Assembly: GCF_022524485.1 (NCBI RefSeq) | Contig: NZ_JAKXMK010000035.1 | Span: 1 to 64,000, forward strand | Length of the DNA stretch: 64,000 bases | Direction: 5' to 3' | Source of the DNA: Pseudonocardia alaniniphila | GTDB lineage: Bacteria > Actinomycetota > Actinomycetes > Mycobacteriales > Pseudonocardiaceae | Shown: positions 34,151-42,377 of the stretch, piece by piece | Position numbering within the stretch: the first letter of the stretch is position 1 | How the letters are laid out: each line of letters begins with the position of its first letter | Translations under genes and position numbers: made by a program | Notes under the pieces: generated by a model | What the model was told of the DNA's origin: nothing | Database searches by the model: none | What the model saw: only the letters and a program-made list of their open reading frames with translations

Positions 34151-35407
34151 ATGACGTGGACACAGCAGGTGCAGGGCCCGGTGTTCCGGCCGGGTGACCG
34201 CGAGTTCGACGAGGAGACCAGCGGATTCCAGACCGCGTACAAGCACCGGCCGGCGTACGTGGTCGCGGCCACCGGCGCCGACGACGTACGCAAAGCCCTC
34301 ACCGGCGCAGGCGGGCTGCCCGTGGCGGTGCAGGCAACGGGGCACGGGCGGACGGTGCCGCTCGACGGTGGCGTGCTCATCAGCACGCGCCGGATGACCG
34401 GTCTGCGGGTTGACCCGGGACGGCGGTCGGCGTGGATCGAGGCGGGGGTGCGCTGGCAGCAGGTGATCACCGCGGCAGCGGAGCACGGACTGGCGCCGCT
34501 CAGCGGTTCGGCGCCGGAGGTCGGCGTCGTCGGCTACATCCTCGGGGGAGGGCTGGGCGTGCTGGCGCGCCGCTACGGCTACGCCGCCGACCACGTCAGC
34601 AGCATCGACGTCGCCGCAGCCGACGGGAGTCTCCGGCACGTCACGGCGGACGACGATCCCGACCTCTTCCGGGAGCTGCGCGGCGCGGGCCACGGCCTCG
34701 GTGTGGTGACGGCGATGGAGATCGGGCTCGTCCCCGTCACCCGGCTGTACGGAGGGGGGCTCTACGTCGACAGTCCGCACGTGCCCGAGCTGCTGGAGGT
34801 GTACCGCGACTGGACGGCGGACCTGCCCGACGAGCTCACGTCCTCGGTCGCGCTGATCCCCTACCCCGACATGGCGGGGGTGCCGGAGCTGCTGCGGGGC
34901 CGGTACGCCGCTCACGTCCGGATCGCCTTCGCAGGCCCCACGGCGCAGGGCGAGCGGCTCGTCGCGCCGCTGCGCGCTGCCGTCCCCCTTCTGCGAGACA
35001 CCCTCGCGGAGCTCCCGTTCACGCAGTCGGCTTCGATCTACAACGACCCGGCCTGGCCGCATTCCTACGGCGGCACCAACGCGATGCTCCGCGAGCTCGA
35101 CCCCACGGTGCTGCGCGACATCGTCGAGCTCGCCGGGCCAGGTGCGCCGGTGCCGTGCATCGTGCAGCTCAACCACATGGGCGGCGCGTTGGCCCGCCCG
35201 CCCGCCGTCCCGAACGCCGTCGGCCACCGGGACGCCGCCTACCTCGTGCGCGTCCTGTCGGTGCTCGGTGACCCCGCGGCGGCGAGCCGTGCGCACGGCC
35301 GGTTGCTGGACGCACTGGCGCCCTGGACCGTCGGCCGGTCACGCAACTTCCTGTTCGGGCAGCCGTGGGCCGATCAGGCGGGGGCAGTCGTCAGCGGGAC
35401 GGCGTGA
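34151..35407 (+). CDS. FAD-linked oxidase (berberine-bridge-like)
   Basis: A 418-residue FAD-binding type 4 PCMH protein. The FAD half shows AVQATGHGRTVPLDGG, where the His can bind flavin covalently, and SGSAPEVGVVGYILGGGLG. The Cys of bicovalent family members is not apparent. The C-terminal berberine-bridge motif (RSRNFLFGQPW) is shortened. It should oxidise an alcohol, sugar or aromatic substrate with O2. It starts 18 bases after the shared dyad, and CATACC upstream suggests a leaderless or nearly leaderless mRNA. Control by the divergent WYL regulator is likely. Confidence 0.9.
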   Translation: MTWTQQVQGPVFRPGDREFDEETSGFQTAYKHRPAYVVAATGADDVRKALTGAGGLPVAVQATGHGRTVPLDGGVLISTRRMTGLRVDPGRRSAWIEAGVRWQQVITAAAEHGLAPLSGSAPEVGVVGYILGGGLGVLARRYGYAADHVSSIDVAAADGSLRHVTADDDPDLFRELRGAGHGLGVVTAMEIGLVPVTRLYGGGLYVDSPHVPELLEVYRDWTADLPDELTSSVALIPYPDMAGVPELLRGRYAAHVRIAFAGPTAQGERLVAPLRAAVPLLRDTLAELPFTQSASIYNDPAWPHSYGGTNAMLRELDPTVLRDIVELAGPGAPVPCIVQLNHMGGALARPPAVPNAVGHRDAAYLVRVLSVLGDPAAASRAHGRLLDALAPWTVGRSRNFLFGQPWADQAGAVVSGTA

Positions 35408-35437
35408 CCGCGCCCTGCTGATCGGCGCGAGCCCCGG

Positions 35438-36769
35438 TCACTCCTCCTGCGCTGCCGGACGGTTCGCCCGCAGGAACGATCTGCGCCTGGGTGCCGGCGG
35501 TGCCGCCGGGTGTTCGTCGTGCCCCAGCAGCGCAGGCCACGTCCGGTGGACGATCGCCGCGACCGGCACGGCGACGATGGCTCCGACGAGCCCGCCCAGC
35601 ACGGTGCCGGTGGCCAGGACGAGACCGATGGCCAGTGGGTGCAGCCGCACGTACCGGCCGACGATCAGCGGCTGGAGCAGATGCGCCTCCAACTGGTCCT
35701 CGACGACCAGGACACCGAGAACGATCAGCCCCGCCAGCAGGCCGTGCGTGCCCAGCGTGACCACCACGGCCACCGCGCCCGACACCAGCGCGCCCACGAT
35801 CGGGATGAAGCTGCCGATGAACACCAGCACGGCCAGCGGGATGGCCAGCGGCACGTGCAACAGCGACACCACGAGCCCGATCACGATGCCGTGGATGGTG
35901 GCGATGATCGCCGTGCCGTGGACGTATCCCGTGAGCGTGCTCCAGGCGATGCGCCCGGCGCGGTCCGCCCGTGCCGACATGCGGGGGCGCAACGGCATGA
36001 GCAGCCAGCGCCAGACGCGCTCCCCGTCGTAGAGCAGGAAGAACGTGACGAAGAAGGTCAGGACGATCGCGGTGGCGATCTCCACGGCGAATCCCGTGCC
36101 GGTGGTGAGGTACGCGATCAGCTCGCTGCGGTTGTCCTGCAACCATCGGATCAGGTTCGCCTGCAGCTCGGCGAGCTGCTCCTCGCCGAGACCGAGACGC
36201 GCCAGCGTGGCGCCCAGCTCGCGGACCGTGCGGACGACCTCCTCGATCAACGAGGGCAGCTCCTGGGTGAACCGCAGATCGATCACCCACCCGAGTCCGG
36301 CGAGGACCATGAGGGCGACGAGCAGCGTCAGCAGAGCCGAGAGCGGCCCGGGTAGGTGGCGCCGCAGGAGCACGGCCAGGGGGCGGACCAGCGCCGTCAC
36401 CAGGAGCGCCACCACGATCGGCACGAGGACCAGCCAGAGCAGGGCGAGCACCCGGATCGCCAGGTACGCCACGACCCCCAGCACCAGCAGCCGCCACGAC
36501 CACCCTGCGGCCAGAACGAGGCCGCGCGGGACTCCGCGACCTGATTCGGGGCGGAGGATTGCCGAGCCGCGGGTGACCCCGAGCGGCGCAGCCGTGCCTG
36601 CCACGGTGGCGGCTCGACGGCGCCGGGGCACCGGTGTCGCGAGCCGCCGCCGAGCCGCTGTCGCCGCGAGCCGCCGGCGATCAGCCACGACCGGATGGAG
36701 CCGTCGGCGATCTCGTGCCGTCAGCGAACCGCGGTTGCCGAGATCGGGGCTGGTGGGCCGTGCGGTCAT
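35438..36769 (-). CDS. AI-2E family transporter (first of two) with basic N-terminal extension
   Basis: A 443-residue member of the AI-2E/PerM permease family with about seven to eight membrane helices. The family segment PLAIPLAVLVFIGSFIPIVG and the GRYVRLHPLAIGLVL end are clear. The first 85 residues are Arg/Ala-rich and not part of the fold, so the true start could be further downstream. Substrates in this family range from AI-2 to ions; none is indicated here. It is convergent with the FAD oxidase. Confidence 0.9.
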   Translation of the reverse strand: MTARPTSPDLGNRGSLTARDRRRLHPVVADRRRLAATAARRRLATPVPRRRRAATVAGTAAPLGVTRGSAILRPESGRGVPRGLVLAAGWSWRLLVLGVVAYLAIRVLALLWLVLVPIVVALLVTALVRPLAVLLRRHLPGPLSALLTLLVALMVLAGLGWVIDLRFTQELPSLIEEVVRTVRELGATLARLGLGEEQLAELQANLIRWLQDNRSELIAYLTTGTGFAVEIATAIVLTFFVTFFLLYDGERVWRWLLMPLRPRMSARADRAGRIAWSTLTGYVHGTAIIATIHGIVIGLVVSLLHVPLAIPLAVLVFIGSFIPIVGALVSGAVAVVVTLGTHGLLAGLIVLGVLVVEDQLEAHLLQPLIVGRYVRLHPLAIGLVLATGTVLGGLVGAIVAVPVAAIVHRTWPALLGHDEHPAAPPAPRRRSFLRANRPAAQEE

Positions 36770-37230
36770 TCATTCTCGTGGGATGCCTTTCACCGAACCA
36801 ACCGGCTGCGAGTTGCCCCGAACACGAACCTACGCGGTCAGGTAGCGCACCTCGGTAACGGTGTAGCACGGTGACGCGCGAAATCCCTGGCCGGTGCGCG
36901 GCGGAGCCGGATCTGCAAATTCTTCACCTCGTGCCGGGAACAGGTCGAGCTCGCCGAGACCGGGTGGCGCGTCTGCGACCTGCCGGATCACCGCGTCGAG
37001 CGCGCGGGTTCGAGGTATTCGTCGATCTCCCCGGAGAACCGCAGGGACAATGGAACAGAGTTTCTCTGCACATTTGCCCTCCGCAGAAGATAGATCGAAA
37101 AGGGGAATCGTAGGACGAATCGTCCTGGTTGCCGACAAGCCCGAGCCTGCGCGCGAGTCGATGGCGGGACATCCCACATGCGTGGGATGAGAAGCGGCGG
37201 TGGTCACAATTTCGTGCACCCGAGTCGACG
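36770..37230. other. Gap with a possible decayed gene fragment on the minus strand
   Basis: No intact gene is seen in these 461 bases. On the minus strand two frames join to a protein-like string: SLRFSGEIDEYLEPAR in one frame (about 36990-37050) and DAVIRQVADAPPGLGELDL through YTVTEVRYLTA in the next (about 36840-36990). This looks like a small gene broken by a frameshift, but I recognise no family. Confidence 0.3.
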
Positions 37231-38673
37231 TCAGGGCACGAGCAGGCCCCAGAAGGCGGCCCACGGCACGAACACCGCGCCCGTTGCCAGGAGCACCGTC
37301 ACTCGTGTCCGGCCCGAGCTGCCCGCGGCGGCCCGCCACCGCACGGCGACCATGATCGCTGCGATCACCGCGACCACCGCCAGCGCCTGCAGCGCCAGCC
37401 ACACCAGAGGCCGTCCGGCGAGCATCGGTCCAGGGGTCACGGTGCGGCCGGCGGTCGCCTGTAGGTATCCGAGATAGGCAAAAGTGCCCACCACCGTGGT
37501 GAGACCCGCACCCGCCAGCACGCCGGCAGGCCAGGAGGAGCGCAGGACCGGACGTCCGCGAAGCCGGCGCCACGCCCCGGTCAGGCCGAACCCTGCGAAG
37601 CCGAGCACGAGCACCGCAGGCGCGCCCACCTGTACCCAGGCCGACTCGTACCAGAAAGGCGGTGGCACGGCAGCGGTCGCCCGGGGCTGCTCGCCGACGC
37701 CGGCCACGCTCGTGGCCGGTGGCCGTCCGCCGGCGACATCGGCGACCCAGGACGTTACGAGGTCGACGTAGCCGGGGGCGAACGTGTTGCCCTTGTCGAA
37801 GCCGGTGGTGGTGGTCCGTAACCCGTGCTCGGCTCCCTCGACGGTGCGCAGCGTGTAGTGGCTGTTGCCGGCCTCGTCGAGGCCGGCCCGGTACGCGGTG
37901 ACGCTCTCGACGGGCGGGGTCAGCCGGTCCTGCGCACCCCAGATGCCCAGCACCGGAAGCGTGAGGCTCCGCAGCGCGGGGCCGGGGTCGAAGTACGGCT
38001 CGGGGAAGAGACCCATGGCGGTGAGCACCCGGTAGGGCGTGCGCGCATGTGTCTCGACGAGCGAGCCCGTGACACCGGCGTGCTCCATCTTGATCGTGTC
38101 GGCCCAGATCTGCTGGCGCAGCGGTGCCACGCCGTTCGCACCGACGACCACGAGGAATGCGGCCTGCGGCGCCCTTTCCGCGGCCACTGGCGCGACCCAC
38201 CCGCCCTCGCTGAACCCCCAGAACCCGACGGCGTCCGGATCGACCTCCGGCCGCCCCCTGAGGAGATCGGCGGCGGCGATGGCGTCGTCGGCGAGGCGGG
38301 AGTACGACCGCTCCAAGAGCGAGTAGCCGGCAGTGCGCTTGTCGTAGGCCAACGTGGCGATGCCTGCGCGCGCGAAAGCCTCCGCCTCGGCGCGGTACTT
38401 CTCGCGGGGGCCGGGCCCGGCTCCGTGTACCAGCACCATGCCGGGCATCTTCGGTCGCGCGTCTGCCGGCACTCGCAGCGTGGCAGGCAGAACCAGTCCG
38501 TCGCTGGTGGGGACGCTCAGCTGTATCTCGCGGACGGCAGGATCCGCTTGCGTCGGCGTCCACTCCCGCGTGGCTGCGGCGGCAGGCGTCGCCGTCCACG
38601 CTGCCGTGCCCATCAGTGCTGTCAGCAGCGCCGCGCCGGCGCCGAGGGCGACCAGTCCGCGTCGAAGTCCCAT
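37231..38673 (-). CDS. Exported/membrane-anchored alpha/beta hydrolase
   Basis: A 480-residue protein with an N-terminal signal or anchor segment (about 8-33), an alpha/beta-hydrolase domain (VHGAGPGPREKY oxyanion region, nucleophile in GFWGFSEGGW, Asp in WGAQDRLTP, His in EGAEHGLR) and four C-terminal membrane helices. Its catalytic domain probably faces outside. Similar proteins are called acyl-CoA thioester hydrolase/BAAT-like or dienelactone hydrolases; the substrate is not predictable. It diverges from an ArsR-type regulator across a 70-base region with a long dyad, suggesting local control. Confidence 0.87.
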   Translation of the reverse strand: MGLRRGLVALGAGAALLTALMGTAAWTATPAAAATREWTPTQADPAVREIQLSVPTSDGLVLPATLRVPADARPKMPGMVLVHGAGPGPREKYRAEAEAFARAGIATLAYDKRTAGYSLLERSYSRLADDAIAAADLLRGRPEVDPDAVGFWGFSEGGWVAPVAAERAPQAAFLVVVGANGVAPLRQQIWADTIKMEHAGVTGSLVETHARTPYRVLTAMGLFPEPYFDPGPALRSLTLPVLGIWGAQDRLTPPVESVTAYRAGLDEAGNSHYTLRTVEGAEHGLRTTTTGFDKGNTFAPGYVDLVTSWVADVAGGRPPATSVAGVGEQPRATAAVPPPFWYESAWVQVGAPAVLVLGFAGFGLTGAWRRLRGRPVLRSSWPAGVLAGAGLTTVVGTFAYLGYLQATAGRTVTPGPMLAGRPLVWLALQALAVVAVIAAIMVAVRWRAAAGSSGRTRVTVLLATGAVFVPWAAFWGLLVP

Positions 38674-38688
38674 GTCCGCTCCTCATAC

Positions 38689-38728
38689 AGAGTTTCCTGT
38701 GCAAAGAATTGTTTGCAACAGGGACTCT
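38689..38728. promoter_or_regulatory. Extended dyad between hydrolase and ArsR-type regulator
   Basis: Around a centre near 38708, TGCAAA pairs with TTTGCA, and outward CCTG/CAGG and AGAG/CTCT continue the symmetry with one-base bulges. It fills the 70-base space between the divergent starts, so it is a good candidate operator for the regulator. Confidence 0.6.
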
Positions 38729-38743
38729 GCTAGCTTCGGCGCG

Positions 38744-39310
38744 GTGACGGATCAGGGAGAACCCCGAGAGCTCACCGATCCGGCAGCCCTGAGGGCGCTC
38801 GGCCATCCGCTGCGGCAGCGGATCCTGCGACAGCTGCACCGGGACGGCCCGGCCACCTCGACCTCGCTGGCCCAGGTGCTCGGCGAGAACACCGGGGCCA
38901 CCAGTTACCACCTGCGGCAGCTCGCCGAGCACGGGTTCGTGGAGGAGGTGCCCGAGCGGGGGCGGGGCCGGGAGCGGTGGTGGCAGGCCCGGACGCGCGA
39001 CATCCGGTTCCCGCCACGCAGCCGCATGGACGAGGAGGTACGCGCCGCCTTCGATGAGCTCGGCCGGCTGAACGTCGCTGAGGACGTGGCGGCCTTCGCG
39101 CGCTTCCAGCAGCAGCGCGACTCGCTGGACGAGTGGGGCGACGCACTGCTGTTCGCCCGGGGCGCGCTGCGGCTCACGTTGCCGCAGCTGCGCCAGTTCT
39201 GGGAGGACTACATGGCGCTCTACGGGCGCTACGCGGGCGAGGCCGATCCTCCGGCCGATGACTCCCGCCGAGTGCTGCTGCGCTTCGTAGCGTTCCCCGA
39301 TGTGGACTGA
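38744..39310 (+). CDS. ArsR-type helix-turn-helix transcriptional regulator
   Basis: A 188-residue regulator with an ArsR-like winged helix: LGHPLRQRILRQLHRDGPAT, then LAQVLGENTGATSYHLRQLA (recognition helix). The tail is charged and helical with no metal-binding Cys cluster, so it is not a metal sensor. GTG 38744 was chosen because the HTH starts about 15 residues later. It most likely controls itself and the divergent hydrolase. Confidence 0.88.
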   Translation: MTDQGEPRELTDPAALRALGHPLRQRILRQLHRDGPATSTSLAQVLGENTGATSYHLRQLAEHGFVEEVPERGRGRERWWQARTRDIRFPPRSRMDEEVRAAFDELGRLNVAEDVAAFARFQQQRDSLDEWGDALLFARGALRLTLPQLRQFWEDYMALYGRYAGEADPPADDSRRVLLRFVAFPDVD

Positions 39311-39325
39311 GAGCGCTTCACCGGG

Positions 39326-39967
39326 CTACCACTGGTGGTTCGACCCGGTGCCGACATTCACCAGCATCCCGATGTGCGTTCTGTAGTTGAGAACGCTGAA
39401 GAGCAGGAAGAATGCGCCCGATACCGTCCACGACCAGCGCATGACGAATCGGGCAGTCATGGTGTGGATCTGCGGTGCCGCCAGGCAGCCGGCAGCTGCC
39501 AGAAAGTACACCACTCCGAAGGTGGAGTTCTCCCAGCCCTGGAACCGGCCGGTGATCGGCTCCGCTCGTGGCGCATCACCGACCAGGCCGTAGGAGAAGA
39601 TCGCCGAACCGATCGAGACGAGCATCAGGCCGACCGCGAAGACGAGCCACGTCAGTGGGCGGAGCCGGGAGTAGCCGGCGGAGTCGAGCTCGGTGTCGCC
39701 TTGCCGGAGCAGTGCTGTCGCAGCGACGAGGGCGAGCACTCCGAGCAGCAGGGAGGGCTCGAAGAAGGCCACGTTGATGGGTGGATTGACGGTGAGGGGC
39801 CAGCTGAGCGCGGCTACCGCGCTCAGTACGGTCAGCGGTGCGCCGACGGCGACGAGAACGACCCCGTGCCCCGAGAGGGCGGCACGAGGGTGTCGGCGAA
39901 TGACATCCGCAACTGTCAGGATCACGATTCCGGCGCAGAAACCCACGAGCGTGTTGTAGAGGATCAT
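39326..39967 (-). CDS. DUF981-family membrane protein
   Basis: A 213-residue protein with about six membrane helices. The start MILYNTLVGFCAGIVILTVA and the FSYGLVGDAP loop match the DUF981 pattern. Function is unknown in the family. It is convergent with the ArsR regulator, with only 15 bases between stops. ATG 39967 fits the family N-terminus. Confidence 0.75.
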   Translation of the reverse strand: MILYNTLVGFCAGIVILTVADVIRRHPRAALSGHGVVLVAVGAPLTVLSAVAALSWPLTVNPPINVAFFEPSLLLGVLALVAATALLRQGDTELDSAGYSRLRPLTWLVFAVGLMLVSIGSAIFSYGLVGDAPRAEPITGRFQGWENSTFGVVYFLAAAGCLAAPQIHTMTARFVMRWSWTVSGAFFLLFSVLNYRTHIGMLVNVGTGSNHQW

Positions 39968-40158
39968 CAATGCGTCTCCGGTGTCCCGAGTGGTGGGTGA
40001 TCGAAGCACATGCTTTGCGCGATTGATGTAACGGCAGTGGCCGCCGGAGACACGTCTGTCAAGTACGGACGAGCGGTGGCGTCGTGGTCCGGTGGCCGGC
40101 TCACGTGACGATTCACGTGGTCACCGTGTCCGACGCATCGCCGATGATGATCTTGTAG

Positions 40159-40200
40159 ACGGCATGAGAGTGGCAGCTTTTGCTGCCACTCTCATGCCGT
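40159..40200 (-). terminator. 19-bp perfect hairpin terminator after the ABC exporter
   Basis: Arms 40159-40177 and 40182-40200 pair perfectly around a TTTT loop. It lies 30 bases past the exporter stop and within the 264-base gap up to the DUF981 gene. The stem is strong enough to work on either strand. Confidence 0.85.
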
Positions 40201-40231
40201 GCGGCTGCCGCGGTGATGCCGCGGTGAATGC

Positions 40232-42121
40232 TCAGACGCCGGCCAGTTCGACCGGGTCGTTCGGCTGGTCGAACTGGGTGCGGTGAAGTTCGGCGTAGCG
40301 GCCGTCCTGCGCGATCAGCTCCGTATGGGTGCCGCGCTCGACGATCGTGCCGCCCTCCAGCACCAGGATCTGGTCGGCGGCCCTGATGGTGGACAGCCGG
40401 TGGGCGATGACGATCGCAGTGCGCCCTTCGAGTGCCTCGCCCAACGCCTCCTGCACGGCGGCTTCCGAGGTGGAGTCGAGATGGGCGGTGGCCTCGTCGA
40501 GAACGACCACGCGCGGCCGCGCGAGCAGGAGCCGGGCGATGGTGAGCCGCTGACGCTCTCCGCCGGAGAGCCGGTAGCCACGCTCACCGACCACCGTGTC
40601 GAGACCGTCGGGCAGGGAAGCCACCAGCTCGTCCAGGCGCGCCCGGCGCAGCACCTCCCACAGCTCGTCGTCGCAGGCCCCGGGACGGGCGAGCAGCAGG
40701 TTGGCCCGGATCGTCTCGTGGAACAGGTGGCCGTCCTGCGTGACCAGGCCCAGCGCTCCGCGGATCGTGTCAAAGGAGAGGCTGCGGATGTCGACCCCGC
40801 CGAGCCGCACCGCACCGGAGTCGACGTCGTAGAGCCGGGGAAGCAGTTGCGCGATGGTGGACTTGCCGGCCCCGGACGAGCCGACGAGCGCGATCATCTG
40901 CCCGGGTTCGGCGGTGAAGGAGATGTCGTGGAGCACCTCCTCGCCGCCCCGGCGATCGAGCTGTGCGACCTCCTCCAGCGAGGCCAGCGACACCTTGTCG
41001 GCGGCCGGGTAGCCGAAGCGGACCTCGTCGAACTCCACGGACAGCGGCCCGTCGGGTAGCGACAGTGGCTCGGTGGGCTCGGCGATGAGCGGCGGCAGGT
41101 CCAGCACCTCGAACACGCGCTCGAAGCTCACCAGCGCGCTCATCACCTCGACGCGGGCGCTGGCCAGCGCCGTGAGGGGGGCGTAGAGACCGGTGAGCAG
41201 AAGCGCCAGCGCTACGACGTCGCCCGCGGGCATTCCGCCGCTGATCGCGATGTAGCCGCCGAGCCCGTAGACCAGCGCGAGAGCCAGCGCCGAGACGAGC
41301 GTGAGTGCGGTGATGAAGACCGACTGGACCATGGCGGTGCGCACCCCGATGTCGCGCACGCGGGCGGCCCTGGCGACGAACTCGCGCGTCTCGTCGGCGG
41401 GGCGGCCGAAGAGCTTGATCAAGGTGGCGCCCGGAGCGGAGAACCGCTCGGTCATCTGGGTGCCCATGGTTGCGTTGTGGTCGGCGGCCTCGCGCTCGAG
41501 GTAGGCGAGCCGGTGGCCCATCCGCCGGGCGGGGAGCACGAACACCGGCAGCAGCACGAGCGCGAGCAATGTGACCTGCCAGGAGAGCGTGAGCATCACG
41601 ACGAGCGTGAGGGTGAGCGTGACGAGGTTGCCCACCACTCCGGACAGCGTGTCGCTGAACGCCCGCTGGGCACCGATCACGTCGTTGTTGAGCCGGCTGA
41701 CCAGCGCGCCGGTGCGGGTGCGGGTGAAGAACGCGACCGGCTGGCGCTGCACGTGGTCGAACACCGCGGTGCGCAGGTCGAGGATCAGTCCTTCACCGAG
41801 CGACGCCGAGAGCCAGCGCTGCACGATCCCGCTGGCAGCCACGGCCACGGCGATCACGGCGATGAGCACTGCCAAGCCGACCACCACCCCGAGCGGGCCC
41901 TGGTTGACGATCGCGTCGACCACCCGGCCCGCGAGCACGGGAGTGGCGACCGCGAGCACGGCGCCGATGACGCTGACCAGCAGGAATGCGGCCATCCGAC
42001 GGCGGTGCGGCCGTACGAACGCCACGATCCGGCGCAGTGTGGCCATCGAGAAGGGTCGTTTCTCCCCGTGGGCGGTTGCCGCGTGGTACAGCGAGTTCCA
42101 CGCAACCATCTCCATGCTCAT
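40232..42121 (-). CDS. ABC exporter half-transporter (MsbA/MdlB type)
   Basis: A 629-residue fusion of six transmembrane helices and an ATPase domain. Walker A is GSSGAGKST, the signature LSGGERQRLTIARLLL, Walker B VVVLDEATAHLD, and the H-loop IVIAHRLSTIRA. It should dimerise to export a lipid, drug or peptide. ATG 42121 has GAGGAG at a good distance. The promoter about 150 bases upstream has the 19-bp spacer typical of MerR-family control, so a drug- or redox-inducible exporter is plausible. Confidence 0.93.
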   Translation of the reverse strand: MSMEMVAWNSLYHAATAHGEKRPFSMATLRRIVAFVRPHRRRMAAFLLVSVIGAVLAVATPVLAGRVVDAIVNQGPLGVVVGLAVLIAVIAVAVAASGIVQRWLSASLGEGLILDLRTAVFDHVQRQPVAFFTRTRTGALVSRLNNDVIGAQRAFSDTLSGVVGNLVTLTLTLVVMLTLSWQVTLLALVLLPVFVLPARRMGHRLAYLEREAADHNATMGTQMTERFSAPGATLIKLFGRPADETREFVARAARVRDIGVRTAMVQSVFITALTLVSALALALVYGLGGYIAISGGMPAGDVVALALLLTGLYAPLTALASARVEVMSALVSFERVFEVLDLPPLIAEPTEPLSLPDGPLSVEFDEVRFGYPAADKVSLASLEEVAQLDRRGGEEVLHDISFTAEPGQMIALVGSSGAGKSTIAQLLPRLYDVDSGAVRLGGVDIRSLSFDTIRGALGLVTQDGHLFHETIRANLLLARPGACDDELWEVLRRARLDELVASLPDGLDTVVGERGYRLSGGERQRLTIARLLLARPRVVVLDEATAHLDSTSEAAVQEALGEALEGRTAIVIAHRLSTIRAADQILVLEGGTIVERGTHTELIAQDGRYAELHRTQFDQPNDPVELAGV

Positions 42122-42272
42122 GAGCTGCTCCTCGTTCCGGTCGCCGCACCTGCCGCGCACCCATAGGACGTGGGGGACCGGCCGAATTCATCGGTGTGGA
42201 ACAAACCTCGCCCGTCAGTGTGGCGAGGGGGACCGACAGTTCGCGTCCGGTTTTCCCCGGGGTCTGGAGCAG

Positions 42273-42303
42273 ACGCTAGAAGTTGAAGTCAACTACATGT
42301 CAA
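42273..42303 (-). promoter_or_regulatory. MerR-type promoter for the ABC exporter
   Basis: Read on the minus strand: -35 TTGACA (42298-42303), a 19-base spacer (42279-42297) and -10 TAGCGT (42273-42278). The spacer contains the dyad AGTTGACTTCAACT. A 19-bp spacer filled by a dyad is the hallmark of promoters activated by MerR-family regulators. No merR-like gene is adjacent. The rest of this 256-base gap also holds GTCAAG/CTTGAC arms at 42299-42316. Confidence 0.65.
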
Positions 42304-42377
42304 GGCGCCTCTTGACCTCCGCCGCCGCCAGGGAGACCATAAGTGACAAGACTCACAAAGTGGACATGGGGACAGCC

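Noticed and set aside
36830..38932. 700-codon minus-strand frame spanning the hydrolase
   Set aside because: Most of it is an out-of-frame reading of the hydrolase gene; only its last 75 codons are protein-like and are reported as a possible fragment.
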